Source of the DNA: Gibbsiella quercinecans
GTDB taxonomy: Bacteria; Pseudomonadota; Gammaproteobacteria; Enterobacterales; Enterobacteriaceae
NCBI RefSeq assembly: GCF_002291425.1
Contig: NZ_CP014136.1
Span: 868,001-932,000, forward strand
DNA: 64,000 nt
Direction: 5' to 3'
Part shown: piece after piece, positions 8,248 to 16,535 of the stretch
Layout: each line of letters starts with the position of its first letter
Position numbering within the stretch: the first letter of the stretch is position 1
Program-made: the position numbers and the translations under genes
The notes under the pieces: model-generated
Seen by the model: the letters and a program-made list of their open reading frames with translations, nothing else
Database searches by the model: none
What the model was told of the DNA's origin: nothing

Positions 8248-9717
8248 TCAGAAGTCGATCAATACGCTTTTCAAACGCTGGCAGGCCTGGAACGCCTGGC
8301 GCCCCAAATCCTTGCCGATACCGGAACCGTGAAACCCGCCGGTTGGGATAATAAAGTCGCCGGAGCGGCCATAGCGGTTAATCCACACGGTGCCGGCGGC
8401 GATGGCGCGCATCGCCCGCAGTGCGCGCTCCAGGCTTTGGGTATGCACCCCGGCGCAAAGGCCATAGGTGGGATGGGCCGCCAGCGCCAGCCCTTCGGCT
8501 TCTTCATCGAAAAGCTGCACCGTCAGCACCGGGCCAAAGATCTCTTCCTGCACCGCCGGGCTATCGACGGCCACATTGGCGATCAGCGTCGGCTGCCAAA
8601 AATAACCTTCACCGGTGCCGTCAAAACGCGCTCCGCCGACCAATATTTCACCGCCTTGCCGGCAGGCGGCATCAACAATCTGCTGCACTTTGCCGGCCTG
8701 GCGGCTGTCGATCAACGGTGCGTAGCGGCTGGTTTCATCCCAGGTCACGCCGGGGCGAAACCCTTGGCAAAGGGCGATCAATTTGTCGATCAGAGCCTCG
8801 GCAATGCCACGCTGCACAATCAGCCGCGTCCCGGCCACGCAGGCCTGGCCGCCATTGGCGGTAAAGCCGCGCAGGATGCGCCCGGCGACCTCGCTGATAT
8901 CACCGGCGTCGTCGAACACCAACTGCGGGCTTTTCCCGCCCAGCTCCAGGGTGACCGGCTTCATGCCATTAAACGCCGCATCGCTCATGATGCGGGCGCC
9001 GGTCTGCGTCGAGCCGGTAAAAGAGACTTTACGCACCAGAGGGTGCGCCACCAGGGCGCTGCCGGTTACCGCGCCACCGCCCTGCACAATATTCAGCACG
9101 CCGGCAGGCAGCCCGGCTTGCACCGCCAGCTCGGCCATCCGCGCCGTGGAGTACGGCGTTAGCTCAGACGGTTTGAGCACCACTGCATTACCCGCCGCCA
9201 GCGCCGGGCCACACTTCCACGACGCCATCGACAGCGGAAAATTCCAGGGGGTTATCGCGCCGATTACGCCATACGGCTCCGGCACCAGCATGCCCAGGCT
9301 GGCATCGCGCGTGGGGAGCAGATCGCCGATGTATTTATCCGCGCATTCGGCATAGAAACGGATCGCCTCGGCGGTGAACGGAATTTCATGGTTAACGACA
9401 TCGCTGATTGGCCGGGTCGACCCCAGCGCTTCCAGCCGTGGAAGCTCGCTATCGCTGTCGATCAAATCGGCCCAGCGCCTTAACACGGCGCCGCGCTGGC
9501 GGGGTGGGCAACTGGCCCAGCCGCTCTCTTTTACCGCACGATCGGCATTGTTGACTGCCTCGTCCACCAGCGCCGCATCCGCTTGCGCCAACTCACCGGC
9601 GACCATGCCATCGGAAGGGCGTTTAATCGCCAGGCGCTCGCCCTGCCCGGCCACCTGCCGGCCGTTGATATAATGGCCGGCGGGCAGCGCGACTTTATCG
9701 GGATCGAAACTTAACAT
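8248..9717 (-). CDS. NAD(P)-dependent aldehyde dehydrogenase
   Basis: A 489-residue ALDH-superfamily enzyme, the first gene of the operon. Visible signatures are the cofactor-site ITPWNFPLSM, the catalytic glutamate motif LELGGKSPQ near residue 257, the catalytic cysteine in GGQACVAGTR near residue 291, and the C-terminal EEIFGPVLTV motif. It oxidises an aldehyde to the carboxylic acid using NAD+ or NADP+. With a PuuB-like oxidase in the same transcript it most simply handles the aldehyde produced by that oxidase, as PuuC does in putrescine breakdown, though the other Puu genes (puuA, puuD, puuP) are not here. An AAGGA ribosome-binding site precedes the ATG at 9717. No regulator gene is adjacent. 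Confidence 0.92.
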   Translation of the reverse strand: MLSFDPDKVALPAGHYINGRQVAGQGERLAIKRPSDGMVAGELAQADAALVDEAVNNADRAVKESGWASCPPRQRGAVLRRWADLIDSDSELPRLEALGSTRPISDVVNHEIPFTAEAIRFYAECADKYIGDLLPTRDASLGMLVPEPYGVIGAITPWNFPLSMASWKCGPALAAGNAVVLKPSELTPYSTARMAELAVQAGLPAGVLNIVQGGGAVTGSALVAHPLVRKVSFTGSTQTGARIMSDAAFNGMKPVTLELGGKSPQLVFDDAGDISEVAGRILRGFTANGGQACVAGTRLIVQRGIAEALIDKLIALCQGFRPGVTWDETSRYAPLIDSRQAGKVQQIVDAACRQGGEILVGGARFDGTGEGYFWQPTLIANVAVDSPAVQEEIFGPVLTVQLFDEEAEGLALAAHPTYGLCAGVHTQSLERALRAMRAIAAGTVWINRYGRSGDFIIPTGGFHGSGIGKDLGRQAFQACQRLKSVLIDF

Positions 9718-10095
9718 AGATAAATCCTTATATTTATCATGCCGAAGGAATAATCACTGCCGATGTTTTGCCGCCCGTTGGCGGAATAAAAACCTATCTT
9801 TAATTACACCGATTTATTTGAAGTAATGCAGAAAGCATGCCAGCCGGCTAAAAAATAAAAATGCGAAAAACTGGCGCGAAAAAAATTTTATGCCGTAAAA
9901 GAAGTGTAAAATTCACAGATAAGCCGCGCACATAAATTAATGATTTAAATGAAAAATAAACGCACCAGCGTAGGGAAATGAAATGTTAAATTCGCACCAA
10001 ACCAGAGCAGTGGCTTTCCGTGGCGGCATAATATGCCGGGTGAAAAATAATATAAAAGCCCGTGCCAGCGAGTAAATACCAGCCGGTAGCGGCTT

Positions 10096-10222
10096 TATAC
10101 TCTAAATAATTCGAGTTGCAGGAAGGCGGCGACGCAGCGAGTCCCCAGGAGCTTACTTGAGTAAGTGACTGGGGTGAGCGAGGAAAGCCAACACACCTGC
10201 GACTTGAAGTATGACGAGTATA
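10096..10222. repeat. ERIC (enterobacterial repetitive intergenic consensus) element
   Basis: The element is exactly 127 bp, the usual full length. It begins TATACTC and ends GAGTATA, with wider imperfect terminal repeats (ATTCGAGTTGCAGG against CCTGCGACTTGAAGT). The centre carries the ERIC core CCCAGGAGCTTACTTGAGTA followed by AGTGACTGGGGTGAGCG, matching the widely used ERIC primer sites. ERICs are non-coding, palindromic, mobile-like (MITE-type) repeats found between genes in Enterobacterales and can fold into RNA hairpins when transcribed. Confidence 0.95.
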
Positions 10223-10462
10223 TATAGACTAAATTTTCGGTTATTAACCGGGCGAAGATAAGGCGCCCCGGCAGCAGGGGGAATATATCAGGCGGTTGTT
10301 TTTATACCGATGCCGGCGAACCACACCGCAAGGCAGAGCGACCGTTTGAAACACGCAGTGACAATGTTCAGCGTTGGTGGCTAAGGTCGCGGACGAAATG
10401 CCCTAGAGTATAAACCGTTACAGTTGAGCTTAACTTTTGTTGAAGAAATCATATAAAATTTA

Positions 10463-10481
10463 CATAGATGGAACATCTATG
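10463..10481. promoter_or_regulatory. Inverted repeat, possible operator upstream of gcd
   Basis: CATAGATG and CATCTATG form a perfect 8-bp inverted repeat separated by GAA, about 150 bp before the gcd start. A related CTATG-rich stretch (CCCCTATGTTATCTATGCG) follows at about 10518-10536. The symmetry suggests a dimeric regulator site, but no matching regulator gene is nearby and the identity is unknown. Confidence 0.35.
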
Positions 10482-10633
10482 CAGTCAATACCCGATGGAA
10501 CGGGGAAAAACATAAAACCCCTATGTTATCTATGCGTTATTACTATGTTGCATGACTCGTGGGGATAATTACAGGGAAAGCGCTCCGCTGGGGCGTTTTT
10601 CTGCGTCAATGGCAATTAAAACGAGGTAAGACT

Positions 10634-13021
10634 ATGGGGAATCATTCCTCATCATCGCGCGTCATACGGTTCCTGACCGTATTGTTCGCTATTTTGAGCG
10701 GCGCCTATTTATTGGTGGGCGGCATCTGGCTGTCAGCGATTGGCGGCTCATTTTATTACATCATCAGCGGCGTACTGCTACTGGCGACGGCACTGCTGAT
10801 CTACCGCCGATCTACCCGGGCGCTGGCGCTGTATGCGCTGCTGCTGCTCGGCACCATGCTGTGGGCCGTGTGGGAGGTGGGTTTCGATTTCTGGGCGCTG
10901 GCGCCGCGTGCCGACGTACTGGTTATCTTCGGCATCTGGCTGCTGCTGCCATTCGTTTATCGTGGCTTCAATGTTACCGGTAACTCTTCGGCCATCGCGC
11001 TGGCGCTGAGCCTGGTCATCAGCGGCGCGATCCTGGCCTATGCCGTGTTCAACGATCCGCAGGAAATCAACGGCACGCTGCCGGCTTCACAGCAGCAGGC
11101 AAGCGCTGGCGACAGCACGGGCATCGCTGACGGCGACTGGCCGGCATATGGCCGCACCCAGGCCGGCACCCGTTACTCACCGCTGAAACAGATCAACGAA
11201 CAAAACGTGAAAGATCTGCAAGTGGCCTGGACATTCCGCACCGGCGATCTGAAAACCCCGAACGATCCGGGCGAAATCACCAACGAGGTGACGCCGATCA
11301 AGGTCAACGATATGCTGTACCTGTGCACCGCGCACCAGATTCTGTTCGCGTTGGATGCCAAAACCGGCCAGCAAAAATGGAAGTTCGATCCGGGCCTGAA
11401 GCCGAACCCCACCTTCCAGCATGTGACCTGCCGCGGCGTGTCTTATCATGAGACAGCGCAAGCAGCGCAAACGAACGGCAATGCGCCCATGCTGTGCGCG
11501 CGCCGCATCATACTGCCGGTGAACGACGGCCGCCTGTTTGCCCTGGACGCCACCACCGGCCAACCGTGCCCGGACTTCGCCAACAACGGCGTGCTGGATC
11601 TACAGCACAAGCAGCCGGTTACGACGGCGGGCCAGTATGAGCCGACCTCGCCGCCGATCGTCACCAACCAGGTGATTATCGTCGCCGGCGCAGTGACCGA
11701 TAACTACTCCACCCGCGAACCGTCCGGCGTGATCCGCGGTTTCGACATCAACAGCGGCAAGCTGGTATGGGCTTTCGATCCGGGCGCCAAAGATCCGAAT
11801 GCCATTCCAGACGACGAGCACAAGTTCAGCCTGAACTCGCCGAACTCCTGGGCGCCAGCGGCGTATGACGCCAAGCTGGACATCGTTTACCTGCCGATGG
11901 GCGTCTCCACGCCGGATATCTGGGGCGGCAATCGCACGCCGGAACAGGAGCATTACGCCAGCAGCATCGTGGCGCTGAACGCCACCACCGGCAAACTGGT
12001 GTGGTCTTATCAAACGGTGCACCACGATCTGTGGGACATGGATTTGCCGGCACAGCCGACGCTGGCTGACATCACCGACAAAAACGGCCACACCGTGCCG
12101 GTGATTTACGCCCCGGCCAAAACCGGCAATATTTTCGTGCTGGATCGCCGCACTGGTGAACCGGTGGTTCCGGCGCCGGAACGCCCGGTGCCACAAGGTG
12201 CAGCGCAGGGCGACCGTTTATCCCCAACCCAGCCGTTCTCCGATCTGACCTTCCGCCCGCAAGACAACCTGAGCGGCAAGGACATGTGGGGCGCCACCAT
12301 GTTCGACCAACTGGTGTGCCGGGTGATCTTCCACCGTCTGCGCTATGAAGGGATCTTCACTCCGCCTTCCGAACAGGGCACGCTGGTGTTCCCAGGCAAC
12401 CTGGGTATGTTCGAATGGGGCGGCATCGCGGTGGATACCGATCGCCAGATCGCCATCGCCAACCCGATGGCGCTGCCGTTCGTATCGAAACTGATCCCGC
12501 GGGGGCCGGGCAACCCAATCGAACCACCGGCGAATGATAAAGGCGGCTCTGGCACCGAGTCCGGCATCCAGCCACAGTACGGCGTGCCGTATGGCGTAGA
12601 ACTGAACGCCTTCCTGTCGCCATTTGGTTTGCCCTGTAAACAGCCGGCCTGGGGCTACGTTTCCGCCGTGGATCTGAAAACCAACCAGATAGTATGGAAG
12701 AAACGTATCGGTACGGTACGCGACAGCTCGCCGCTGCCGTTGCCATTCAAGATGGGTATGCCGATGCTGGGCGGCCCGGTGACTACCGCCGGCAACGTGT
12801 TCTTCATCGCCGCCACTGCCGACAACTATCTGCGCGCCTTCAGCACCAATACCGGTGAAAAACTGTGGGAAGCGCGTCTGCCAGCCGGCGGCCAGGCAAC
12901 GCCGATGACCTATGAGCAAGACGGCAAGCAGTACGTGGTGATCGCCGCCGGCGGCCACGGCTCCTTTGGCACCACGCTGGGCGATTACATCATCGCCTAC
13001 GCACTGCCTGACCAGAAATAA
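10634..13021 (+). CDS. gcd: Membrane-bound PQQ-dependent glucose dehydrogenase
   Basis: A 795-residue quinoprotein, the normal size for Gcd. Roughly residues 1-140 contain about five membrane-spanning segments that anchor it in the inner membrane and pass electrons to ubiquinone. The rest is a periplasmic eight-bladed PQQ domain, opening at GDWPAYGRTQAGTRYSPLKQ and containing repeated tryptophan-docking blades such as VWAFDPGA and LVWSYQTVHHDLWDMD. It oxidises glucose and other aldoses at C1 to the lactone, giving gluconate in the periplasm and acidifying the medium. The ATG at 10634 after GAGGTAAGACT gives the family N-terminus; a longer in-frame start at 10559 is less likely. PQQ synthesis genes are not in this window, so PQQ must come from elsewhere in the genome or from outside. 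A strong terminator follows at once. Confidence 0.96.
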   Translation: MGNHSSSSRVIRFLTVLFAILSGAYLLVGGIWLSAIGGSFYYIISGVLLLATALLIYRRSTRALALYALLLLGTMLWAVWEVGFDFWALAPRADVLVIFGIWLLLPFVYRGFNVTGNSSAIALALSLVISGAILAYAVFNDPQEINGTLPASQQQASAGDSTGIADGDWPAYGRTQAGTRYSPLKQINEQNVKDLQVAWTFRTGDLKTPNDPGEITNEVTPIKVNDMLYLCTAHQILFALDAKTGQQKWKFDPGLKPNPTFQHVTCRGVSYHETAQAAQTNGNAPMLCARRIILPVNDGRLFALDATTGQPCPDFANNGVLDLQHKQPVTTAGQYEPTSPPIVTNQVIIVAGAVTDNYSTREPSGVIRGFDINSGKLVWAFDPGAKDPNAIPDDEHKFSLNSPNSWAPAAYDAKLDIVYLPMGVSTPDIWGGNRTPEQEHYASSIVALNATTGKLVWSYQTVHHDLWDMDLPAQPTLADITDKNGHTVPVIYAPAKTGNIFVLDRRTGEPVVPAPERPVPQGAAQGDRLSPTQPFSDLTFRPQDNLSGKDMWGATMFDQLVCRVIFHRLRYEGIFTPPSEQGTLVFPGNLGMFEWGGIAVDTDRQIAIANPMALPFVSKLIPRGPGNPIEPPANDKGGSGTESGIQPQYGVPYGVELNAFLSPFGLPCKQPAWGYVSAVDLKTNQIVWKKRIGTVRDSSPLPLPFKMGMPMLGGPVTTAGNVFFIAATADNYLRAFSTNTGEKLWEARLPAGGQATPMTYEQDGKQYVVIAAGGHGSFGTTLGDYIIAYALPDQK

Positions 13022-13041
13022 CCGCGGTTAATACCAACGAT

Positions 13042-13076
13042 AAAGCCCCCGGCGTGCAAACGCCGGGGGCTTTCCG
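13042..13076 (+). terminator. Rho-independent terminator of gcd
   Basis: A perfect stem AAAGCCCCCGGCG / CGCCGGGGGCTTT with a TGCAAA loop starts 20 nt after the gcd stop codon and ends in a short T run. Confidence 0.9.
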
Positions 13077-13130
13077 TTTAATAACCACATCATTTTGCTG
13101 CCGCGCAGCAGGCTTGGCACGAGAAAACCA

Positions 13131-13164
13131 TGAAAAAAGCCCATGCTGACAACAGCATGGGCTT
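13131..13164 (-). terminator. Rho-independent terminator of tRNA-Ser
   Basis: The hairpin AAGCCCATGCTG / CAGCATGGGCTT with an ACAA loop is followed, on the minus strand, by a run of six T. It begins 8 nt past the 3' end of the tRNA gene. Confidence 0.9.
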
Positions 13165-13172
13165 ATCTTGTT

Positions 13173-13260
13173 TGGCGGAAGGACAGAGATTCGAACTCTG
13201 GGACAGTCGCCCGTCGACGGTTTTCAAGACCGTTGCCTTAAACCACTCGGCCATCCTTCC
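13173..13260 (-). tRNA. serT: tRNA-Ser (anticodon UGA)
   Basis: An 88-nt class II tRNA read on the minus strand. It starts GGAAGGATGGCCGAGTGG, has the anticodon loop CTTGAAA with anticodon TGA, a long variable arm (GACGGGCGACTGTC), the T-loop GTTCGAATC, and an encoded 3' CCA following TCCTTCCG. It closely matches the E. coli serT product, which decodes UCA and UCG/UCU-type serine codons. It is flanked by its own promoter and terminator, so it is a single-gene transcription unit. tRNA-Ser genes are common phage/island integration sites, but no integrase or duplicated tRNA end is seen next to it. Confidence 0.97.
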
Positions 13261-13271
13261 AATGGGCGCAA

Positions 13272-13300
13272 ATACTAGCGATACCGTTATGAAATGTCTA
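13272..13300 (-). promoter_or_regulatory. Sigma-70 promoter of tRNA-Ser
   Basis: On the minus strand, -35 TAGACA (13300-13295) and -10 TAGTAT (13277-13272) are 17 nt apart. The following GCGCCC discriminator is GC-rich, the usual mark of a stringently controlled stable-RNA promoter. Confidence 0.75.
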
Positions 13301-13364
13301 CCGTTTTTAAGCAAAAAAACGCAAAAAAAACTGTTTGCTCAAAGTTCACGCCGCGTTGGGCGAT

Positions 13365-13398
13365 AAAAAAGCAGAACCCCGGTGGCCCGGGGTTCTGC
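13365..13398 (-). terminator. Rho-independent terminator of osmE
   Basis: GCAGAACCCCGG / CCGGGGTTCTGC with a four-base loop, followed on the minus strand by six T. It lies 17 nt after the osmE stop codon. Confidence 0.9.
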
Positions 13399-13415
13399 TT
13401 TAGCCGGTAGAAACG

Positions 13416-13745
13416 TTATTTCGGTTGAGAGTCGTATTCAGAGCAGCTCTGGTAGCCTTTGTTCATTACGTGGCCAGTGTCGTTGTAGCTGACAAAATAC
13501 GTCTGCGCTTTACCATCGCGCGGCGCAACCGCATAGGTATCACACGTCCCATTGGCATGAATCAATGTTGCAGAGGTTGATGGTGGCCCGGCAATAGCGC
13601 GCACTTGCTGTTTGGTCATCCCGACTTTTACATCGCTCACTACGGGCTCTTTCACGTAGCTGGCAGCCCGGTCATAGGCCGTACAGCCAGCAAGAAGAGA
13701 AAATGCCGCTGCGGTACTCACAGCCAAAACCCATTGCTTTGTCAT
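13416..13745 (-). CDS. osmE: Osmotically inducible lipoprotein OsmE
   Basis: A 109-residue lipoprotein of the SmpA/OmlA (BamE-like) fold. The signal peptide ends in the lipobox LLAGC, so Cys21 would be lipidated after signal peptidase II cleavage. The mature part carries the family motif VKVGMTKQQVRAIAGPP and two further cysteines (GTCDTY, QSCSEY) that could form a disulfide. OsmE in E. coli is induced by high osmolarity and on entry to stationary phase under RpoS; its molecular job is not known. It stands alone with its own terminator, downstream of nothing on this strand. Confidence 0.95.
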   Translation of the reverse strand: MTKQWVLAVSTAAAFSLLAGCTAYDRAASYVKEPVVSDVKVGMTKQQVRAIAGPPSTSATLIHANGTCDTYAVAPRDGKAQTYFVSYNDTGHVMNKGYQSCSEYDSQPK

Positions 13746-13839
13746 AGCTTGTCCCCTTATCGTACGTTGTTGTCTTCTAAGTCTAGAAGATGAAAGGCTT
13801 TTCTACAAATCAGGCTTTGCGAAAGCGTGCGCTTTTCCG

Positions 13840-15258
13840 CTATTTGCTTTCTTCAGGTGAAAACGCACGCTGCCGCAGCCATTGCCAACGCAGCACATCA
13901 CACAGCAAAAACGCCAACAGGCTGGCCCCCATCACCGGCAAACAGAAGCCAAATAATACCGCCAACGCCACGATAACCAGCAGCAGCCCTTTCGGCGTTT
14001 GCCGCAAAAACAGCAACGGCGAACCCAAGGGCTGCGCCAGCCGCCGCGTAGGCCAGCGGCGCCACCACATCACATACCCCATGATCACCATGGCCGCCAG
14101 GCCTGTGGCGAACACCACCAGCGCTAAGGTATTGGCCAGGCCGAACAACACCCCCATATGCAAATCGATTCCCCAGCGGGTGAGCTTGGCGGCCATCGGA
14201 TATTGCGCAAAACTGACGCGATCGATGATGGCCAAAGAGCGCGGATCGACAGCCACGGCGTCCACCTGCACCGGCCAACGGTGGTCGATCTCGCTGACCG
14301 TCCACGCTAACCCGGCTTTCACCGGCTGTTTGATTTCAATTTTTCCGGCATCAATCCCTGCCTGGCGAGCGCTGCGCAAGATGCGATCGTAGAGCGCGGC
14401 ATCGCGATCGCCCTCAACCGCAGCCATCGTCTGCATATCATGGCCGTGGTGCAGCGCATGTTCATCAGCCGGCGGCGCCGTTTGCTCTCCCAACGCGGTC
14501 GATAACGCAGGCGTCGCCCAACCGAACTGGTGCCGCCACGTCCCAATATTGCCGCCGGCCCATTTCGACCAGGTTAACCCGGTGGCGGAAAAGAACAGCA
14601 GCCCAATCAGCAGCAAGCCCCCTGCCCGCGCATGCCACCGGCGCAGCCCCGTTTTCTTTCGCGCATGTTTTTTCCCGGCGCACCACTGCACCAACCCACC
14701 AAGCGCCAGCAGCCATAGCCAGGAAGCGGCAAGCTCACTGTAAATACGCCCCGGTTCACCTAACTGCAGGCTGCGGTGCAGTCGGTCCAGCCAGGTGCGC
14801 AGCGGCAGTATTCCGCTGGTGCCGTACGCCGCCAACTGCCCATGAGGCTGCGCCGTGATCGGATCAATAAACACCGCCAGGCGCTCAAACTCGCCTAATC
14901 CCGCCAAATGGAACAAAACGCGGGTGTTTTCACCGGCGGCAGGCGCCGGGCGCACCGCAGATAACAGCGCGCCCGCCGGCGCCACCGCCTGGGCTGCCGC
15001 AATTTGCTGTGCCAACGGCAATTCTTCACCTTGGCTGTGGTGGTATAGCTGCGCGGCATAGATACGGGATTCAAGCTGCGGCGTCAGGGCGTAGAAAATC
15101 CCACTGAGCGCGGCGATCAGCAAAAAAGGGCCGGTAAACAAGCCGATATAAAAATGAAGCCGCATCAATAGTGAAATAAACCCGCTCTGGCTTACCCCCC
15201 GTGGTGCGGCATGAAATTGGGCGGCATCCGCCAACGCAGAACCCTGGCTTTCAGGCAT
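13840..15258 (-). CDS. PepSY domain membrane protein (PepSY_TM family)
   Basis: A 472-residue inner-membrane protein of the PepSY_TM family. A first membrane helix near residues 30-55 (FYIGLFTGPFLLIAALSGIFYAL, split by a periplasmic-side Pro) is followed by a large extracytoplasmic region, and further helices occur near residues 190-210, 230-250, 370-400 and at the C-terminus (LLLVIVALAVLFGFCLPVMG). Conserved helix histidines (RLHFYIGLF, LHRSLQLGE, LHMGVLFG) are positioned like haem or metal ligands. Relatives are often found next to siderophore receptors and are suspected ferric reductases, but no uptake gene is adjacent here. The function is therefore not assigned. Confidence 0.85.
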   Translation of the reverse strand: MPESQGSALADAAQFHAAPRGVSQSGFISLLMRLHFYIGLFTGPFLLIAALSGIFYALTPQLESRIYAAQLYHHSQGEELPLAQQIAAAQAVAPAGALLSAVRPAPAAGENTRVLFHLAGLGEFERLAVFIDPITAQPHGQLAAYGTSGILPLRTWLDRLHRSLQLGEPGRIYSELAASWLWLLALGGLVQWCAGKKHARKKTGLRRWHARAGGLLLIGLLFFSATGLTWSKWAGGNIGTWRHQFGWATPALSTALGEQTAPPADEHALHHGHDMQTMAAVEGDRDAALYDRILRSARQAGIDAGKIEIKQPVKAGLAWTVSEIDHRWPVQVDAVAVDPRSLAIIDRVSFAQYPMAAKLTRWGIDLHMGVLFGLANTLALVVFATGLAAMVIMGYVMWWRRWPTRRLAQPLGSPLLFLRQTPKGLLLVIVALAVLFGFCLPVMGASLLAFLLCDVLRWQWLRQRAFSPEESK

Positions 15259-15344
15259 GGTTACATCGTCCGTGTAAAAATAGGCGCCTGCGGAATTTAT
15301 CCTATTCGGTTGGCATTAACAAATTAGCGCGCCACGGCAACGCG

Positions 15345-15812
15345 TTAGAAACCAAATTCGCCCAGTTCAGGAATATCCGCCGGGCGACGGCCTAATGGCC
15401 AATGGAATTTTCGCTCGTGTTCAGCAATCGGCAGATCGTTGATGCACGCATAGCGTTCGGCCATCAAGCCCTGAGGGTTGAACGCCCAGTTTTCATTGCC
15501 GAAACTGCGGAACCAGTTGCCGGAATCATCACGCCATTCATAGGCGAAACGCACGGCGATACGCGTATCGTCAAAGGCCCACAGGCTTTTGATTAGCCGG
15601 TAATTCTGCTCTTTCGCCCATTTTCGCTGCAGGAACGCCACCACTTCATCGCGACCGTCAATAAATTCAGCGCGATTGCGCCAGCGGGTATCCACCGCAT
15701 AGACCTGGGAAACCAAAATCGGATCGCGGCTGTTCCAGGCATCTTCCGCCATACGGACTTTAGCGATAGCTGATGCCAGGGTGAACGGCGGTATGGGGGG
15801 TTTAATCTTCAT
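15345..15812 (-). CDS. DUF1348 / SnoaL-like (NTF2-fold) protein
   Basis: A 155-residue soluble protein of the DUF1348 family, a branch of the NTF2/SnoaL fold. Typical motifs are [10 protein letters not shown] near residue 22, a WRNRAEFI segment, [16 protein letters not shown], and the C-terminal [13 protein letters not shown]. No enzymatic activity is established for the family; the fold usually forms a cone-shaped pocket for a small hydrophobic ligand. It is divergent from a TetR regulator gene, with two operator-like palindromes in the 106-bp gap, so it is almost certainly that regulator's target and may be induced by a small molecule. Confidence 0.88.
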   Translation of the reverse strand: MKIKPPIPPFTLASAIAKVRMAEDAWNSRDPILVSQVYAVDTRWRNRAEFIDGRDEVVAFLQRKWAKEQNYRLIKSLWAFDDTRIAVRFAYEWRDDSGNWFRSFGNENWAFNPQGLMAERYACINDLPIAEHERKFHWPLGRRPADIPELGEFGF

Positions 15813-15831
15813 AGCGGCACCTTGTTTTCAG

Positions 15832-15849
15832 GTAGACAGAATTGTCTAC
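15832..15849. promoter_or_regulatory. TetR operator candidate 1
   Basis: GTAGACAGAATTGTCTAC has 7-bp inverted arms (GTAGACA / TGTCTAC). It is one of two near-identical palindromes in the divergent gap, 20 nt upstream of the DUF1348 start codon. Confidence 0.8.
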
Positions 15850-15867
15850 CCATTTACGCTAGCGCAA

Positions 15868-15885
15868 GTAGACAGATCTGTCTAC
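15868..15885. promoter_or_regulatory. TetR operator candidate 2
   Basis: GTAGACAGATCTGTCTAC is a perfect 18-bp palindrome. Its centre is 36 bp from that of the first copy, about 3.5 helical turns, and it lies 33 nt before the TetR start codon. The pair probably covers both divergent promoters, giving autorepression. Confidence 0.85.
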
Positions 15886-15918
15886 AATAGGCTGATATTC
15901 TTTTTGCCGGTAGCCACC

Positions 15919-16497
15919 ATGACTCTGCCAACGGAAACATTACCTGCGCGCCAGCGCATTCTTTTGACCGCCCACGATCTTTTTTATCGTGAAGGCGTCC
16001 GTGCCACGGGTATTGACCGCATCATCAAACAATCCGGGGTAACCAAGGTCACCTTTTACCGCCACTTCCCCAGCAAAAATGCCTTGATTTTGGCCTTTCT
16101 CGACTACCGCCATGCGCAGTGGTTGGCCTGGTTCCAGCAGGCGTTGGCCAAGCAGATGCAACTGCATGGCGATGTGTTTACGGCGTTGCCCGGCTGCCTG
16201 GCCGAATGGTTCGGCGATCCGCACTTTCGCGGCTGCGCGTTTATCAACACGGCGGTGGAGCTGGCCGATTTGCTGCCGGAAAGCCTGACGATAGCCCATG
16301 GCCACAAGGCGGACATGGCACAGGCACTGGCGTGCTACCTGCCGGCCAACGCGCACAGGCAGCCGCGGGCCGCCACGCTGGCAATGTTGATAGACGGTGC
16401 GATCGTTAAGGTGCAAATAGACCAGCAGGCCGAAGAGGCACTGCAAGCGTTAGGCGAGGCGCTGCGGGCACTGGCGTTAGCCTGGCATGAAGAATAG
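15919..16497 (+). CDS. TetR/AcrR family regulator
   Basis: A 192-residue TetR-type repressor. The N-terminal helix-turn-helix spans about residues 10-55, with the recognition part GVTKVTFYRHFPSKNALILAF. The C-terminal ligand domain contains DPHFRGCAFINTAVEL, resembling the group of TetR regulators related to YcdC/QacR-like sensors of small aldehydes or quaternary compounds, though the ligand cannot be read from sequence. The ATG at 15919 puts the first methionine just after the operators; a longer in-frame start at 15781 would run through both palindromes and is rejected. It is divergent from the DUF1348 gene and followed by a terminator. Confidence 0.92.
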   Translation: MTLPTETLPARQRILLTAHDLFYREGVRATGIDRIIKQSGVTKVTFYRHFPSKNALILAFLDYRHAQWLAWFQQALAKQMQLHGDVFTALPGCLAEWFGDPHFRGCAFINTAVELADLLPESLTIAHGHKADMAQALACYLPANAHRQPRAATLAMLIDGAIVKVQIDQQAEEALQALGEALRALALAWHEE

Positions 16498-16507
16498 AAA
16501 TAAATAT

Positions 16508-16531
16508 CCTCCGGCATAGCCGGAGGTTTTT
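16508..16531 (+). terminator. Rho-independent terminator of the TetR gene
   Basis: CCTCCGGC / GCCGGAGG with an ATA loop and five T, starting 10 nt after the stop codon. Confidence 0.9.
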
Positions 16532-16535
16532 CTGA

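Larger units (their letters stand above)
9718..10633. other. Long intergenic region between the ALDH operon and gcd
   Basis: This 916-bp stretch holds no credible gene. It contains the start region of the minus-strand ALDH operon, an ERIC element (10096-10222), a perfect 8-bp inverted repeat (10463-10481), and the leader of gcd. The first 350 bases are AT-rich compared with the flanking genes. Apart from these I see nothing I can name. Confidence 0.6.

Noticed and set aside
13173..13260. tRNA-Ser as an integration site with an island beside it
   Set aside because: No integrase, no duplicated tRNA 3' end and no foreign-looking genes are seen on either side; neighbours gcd and osmE are core genes.
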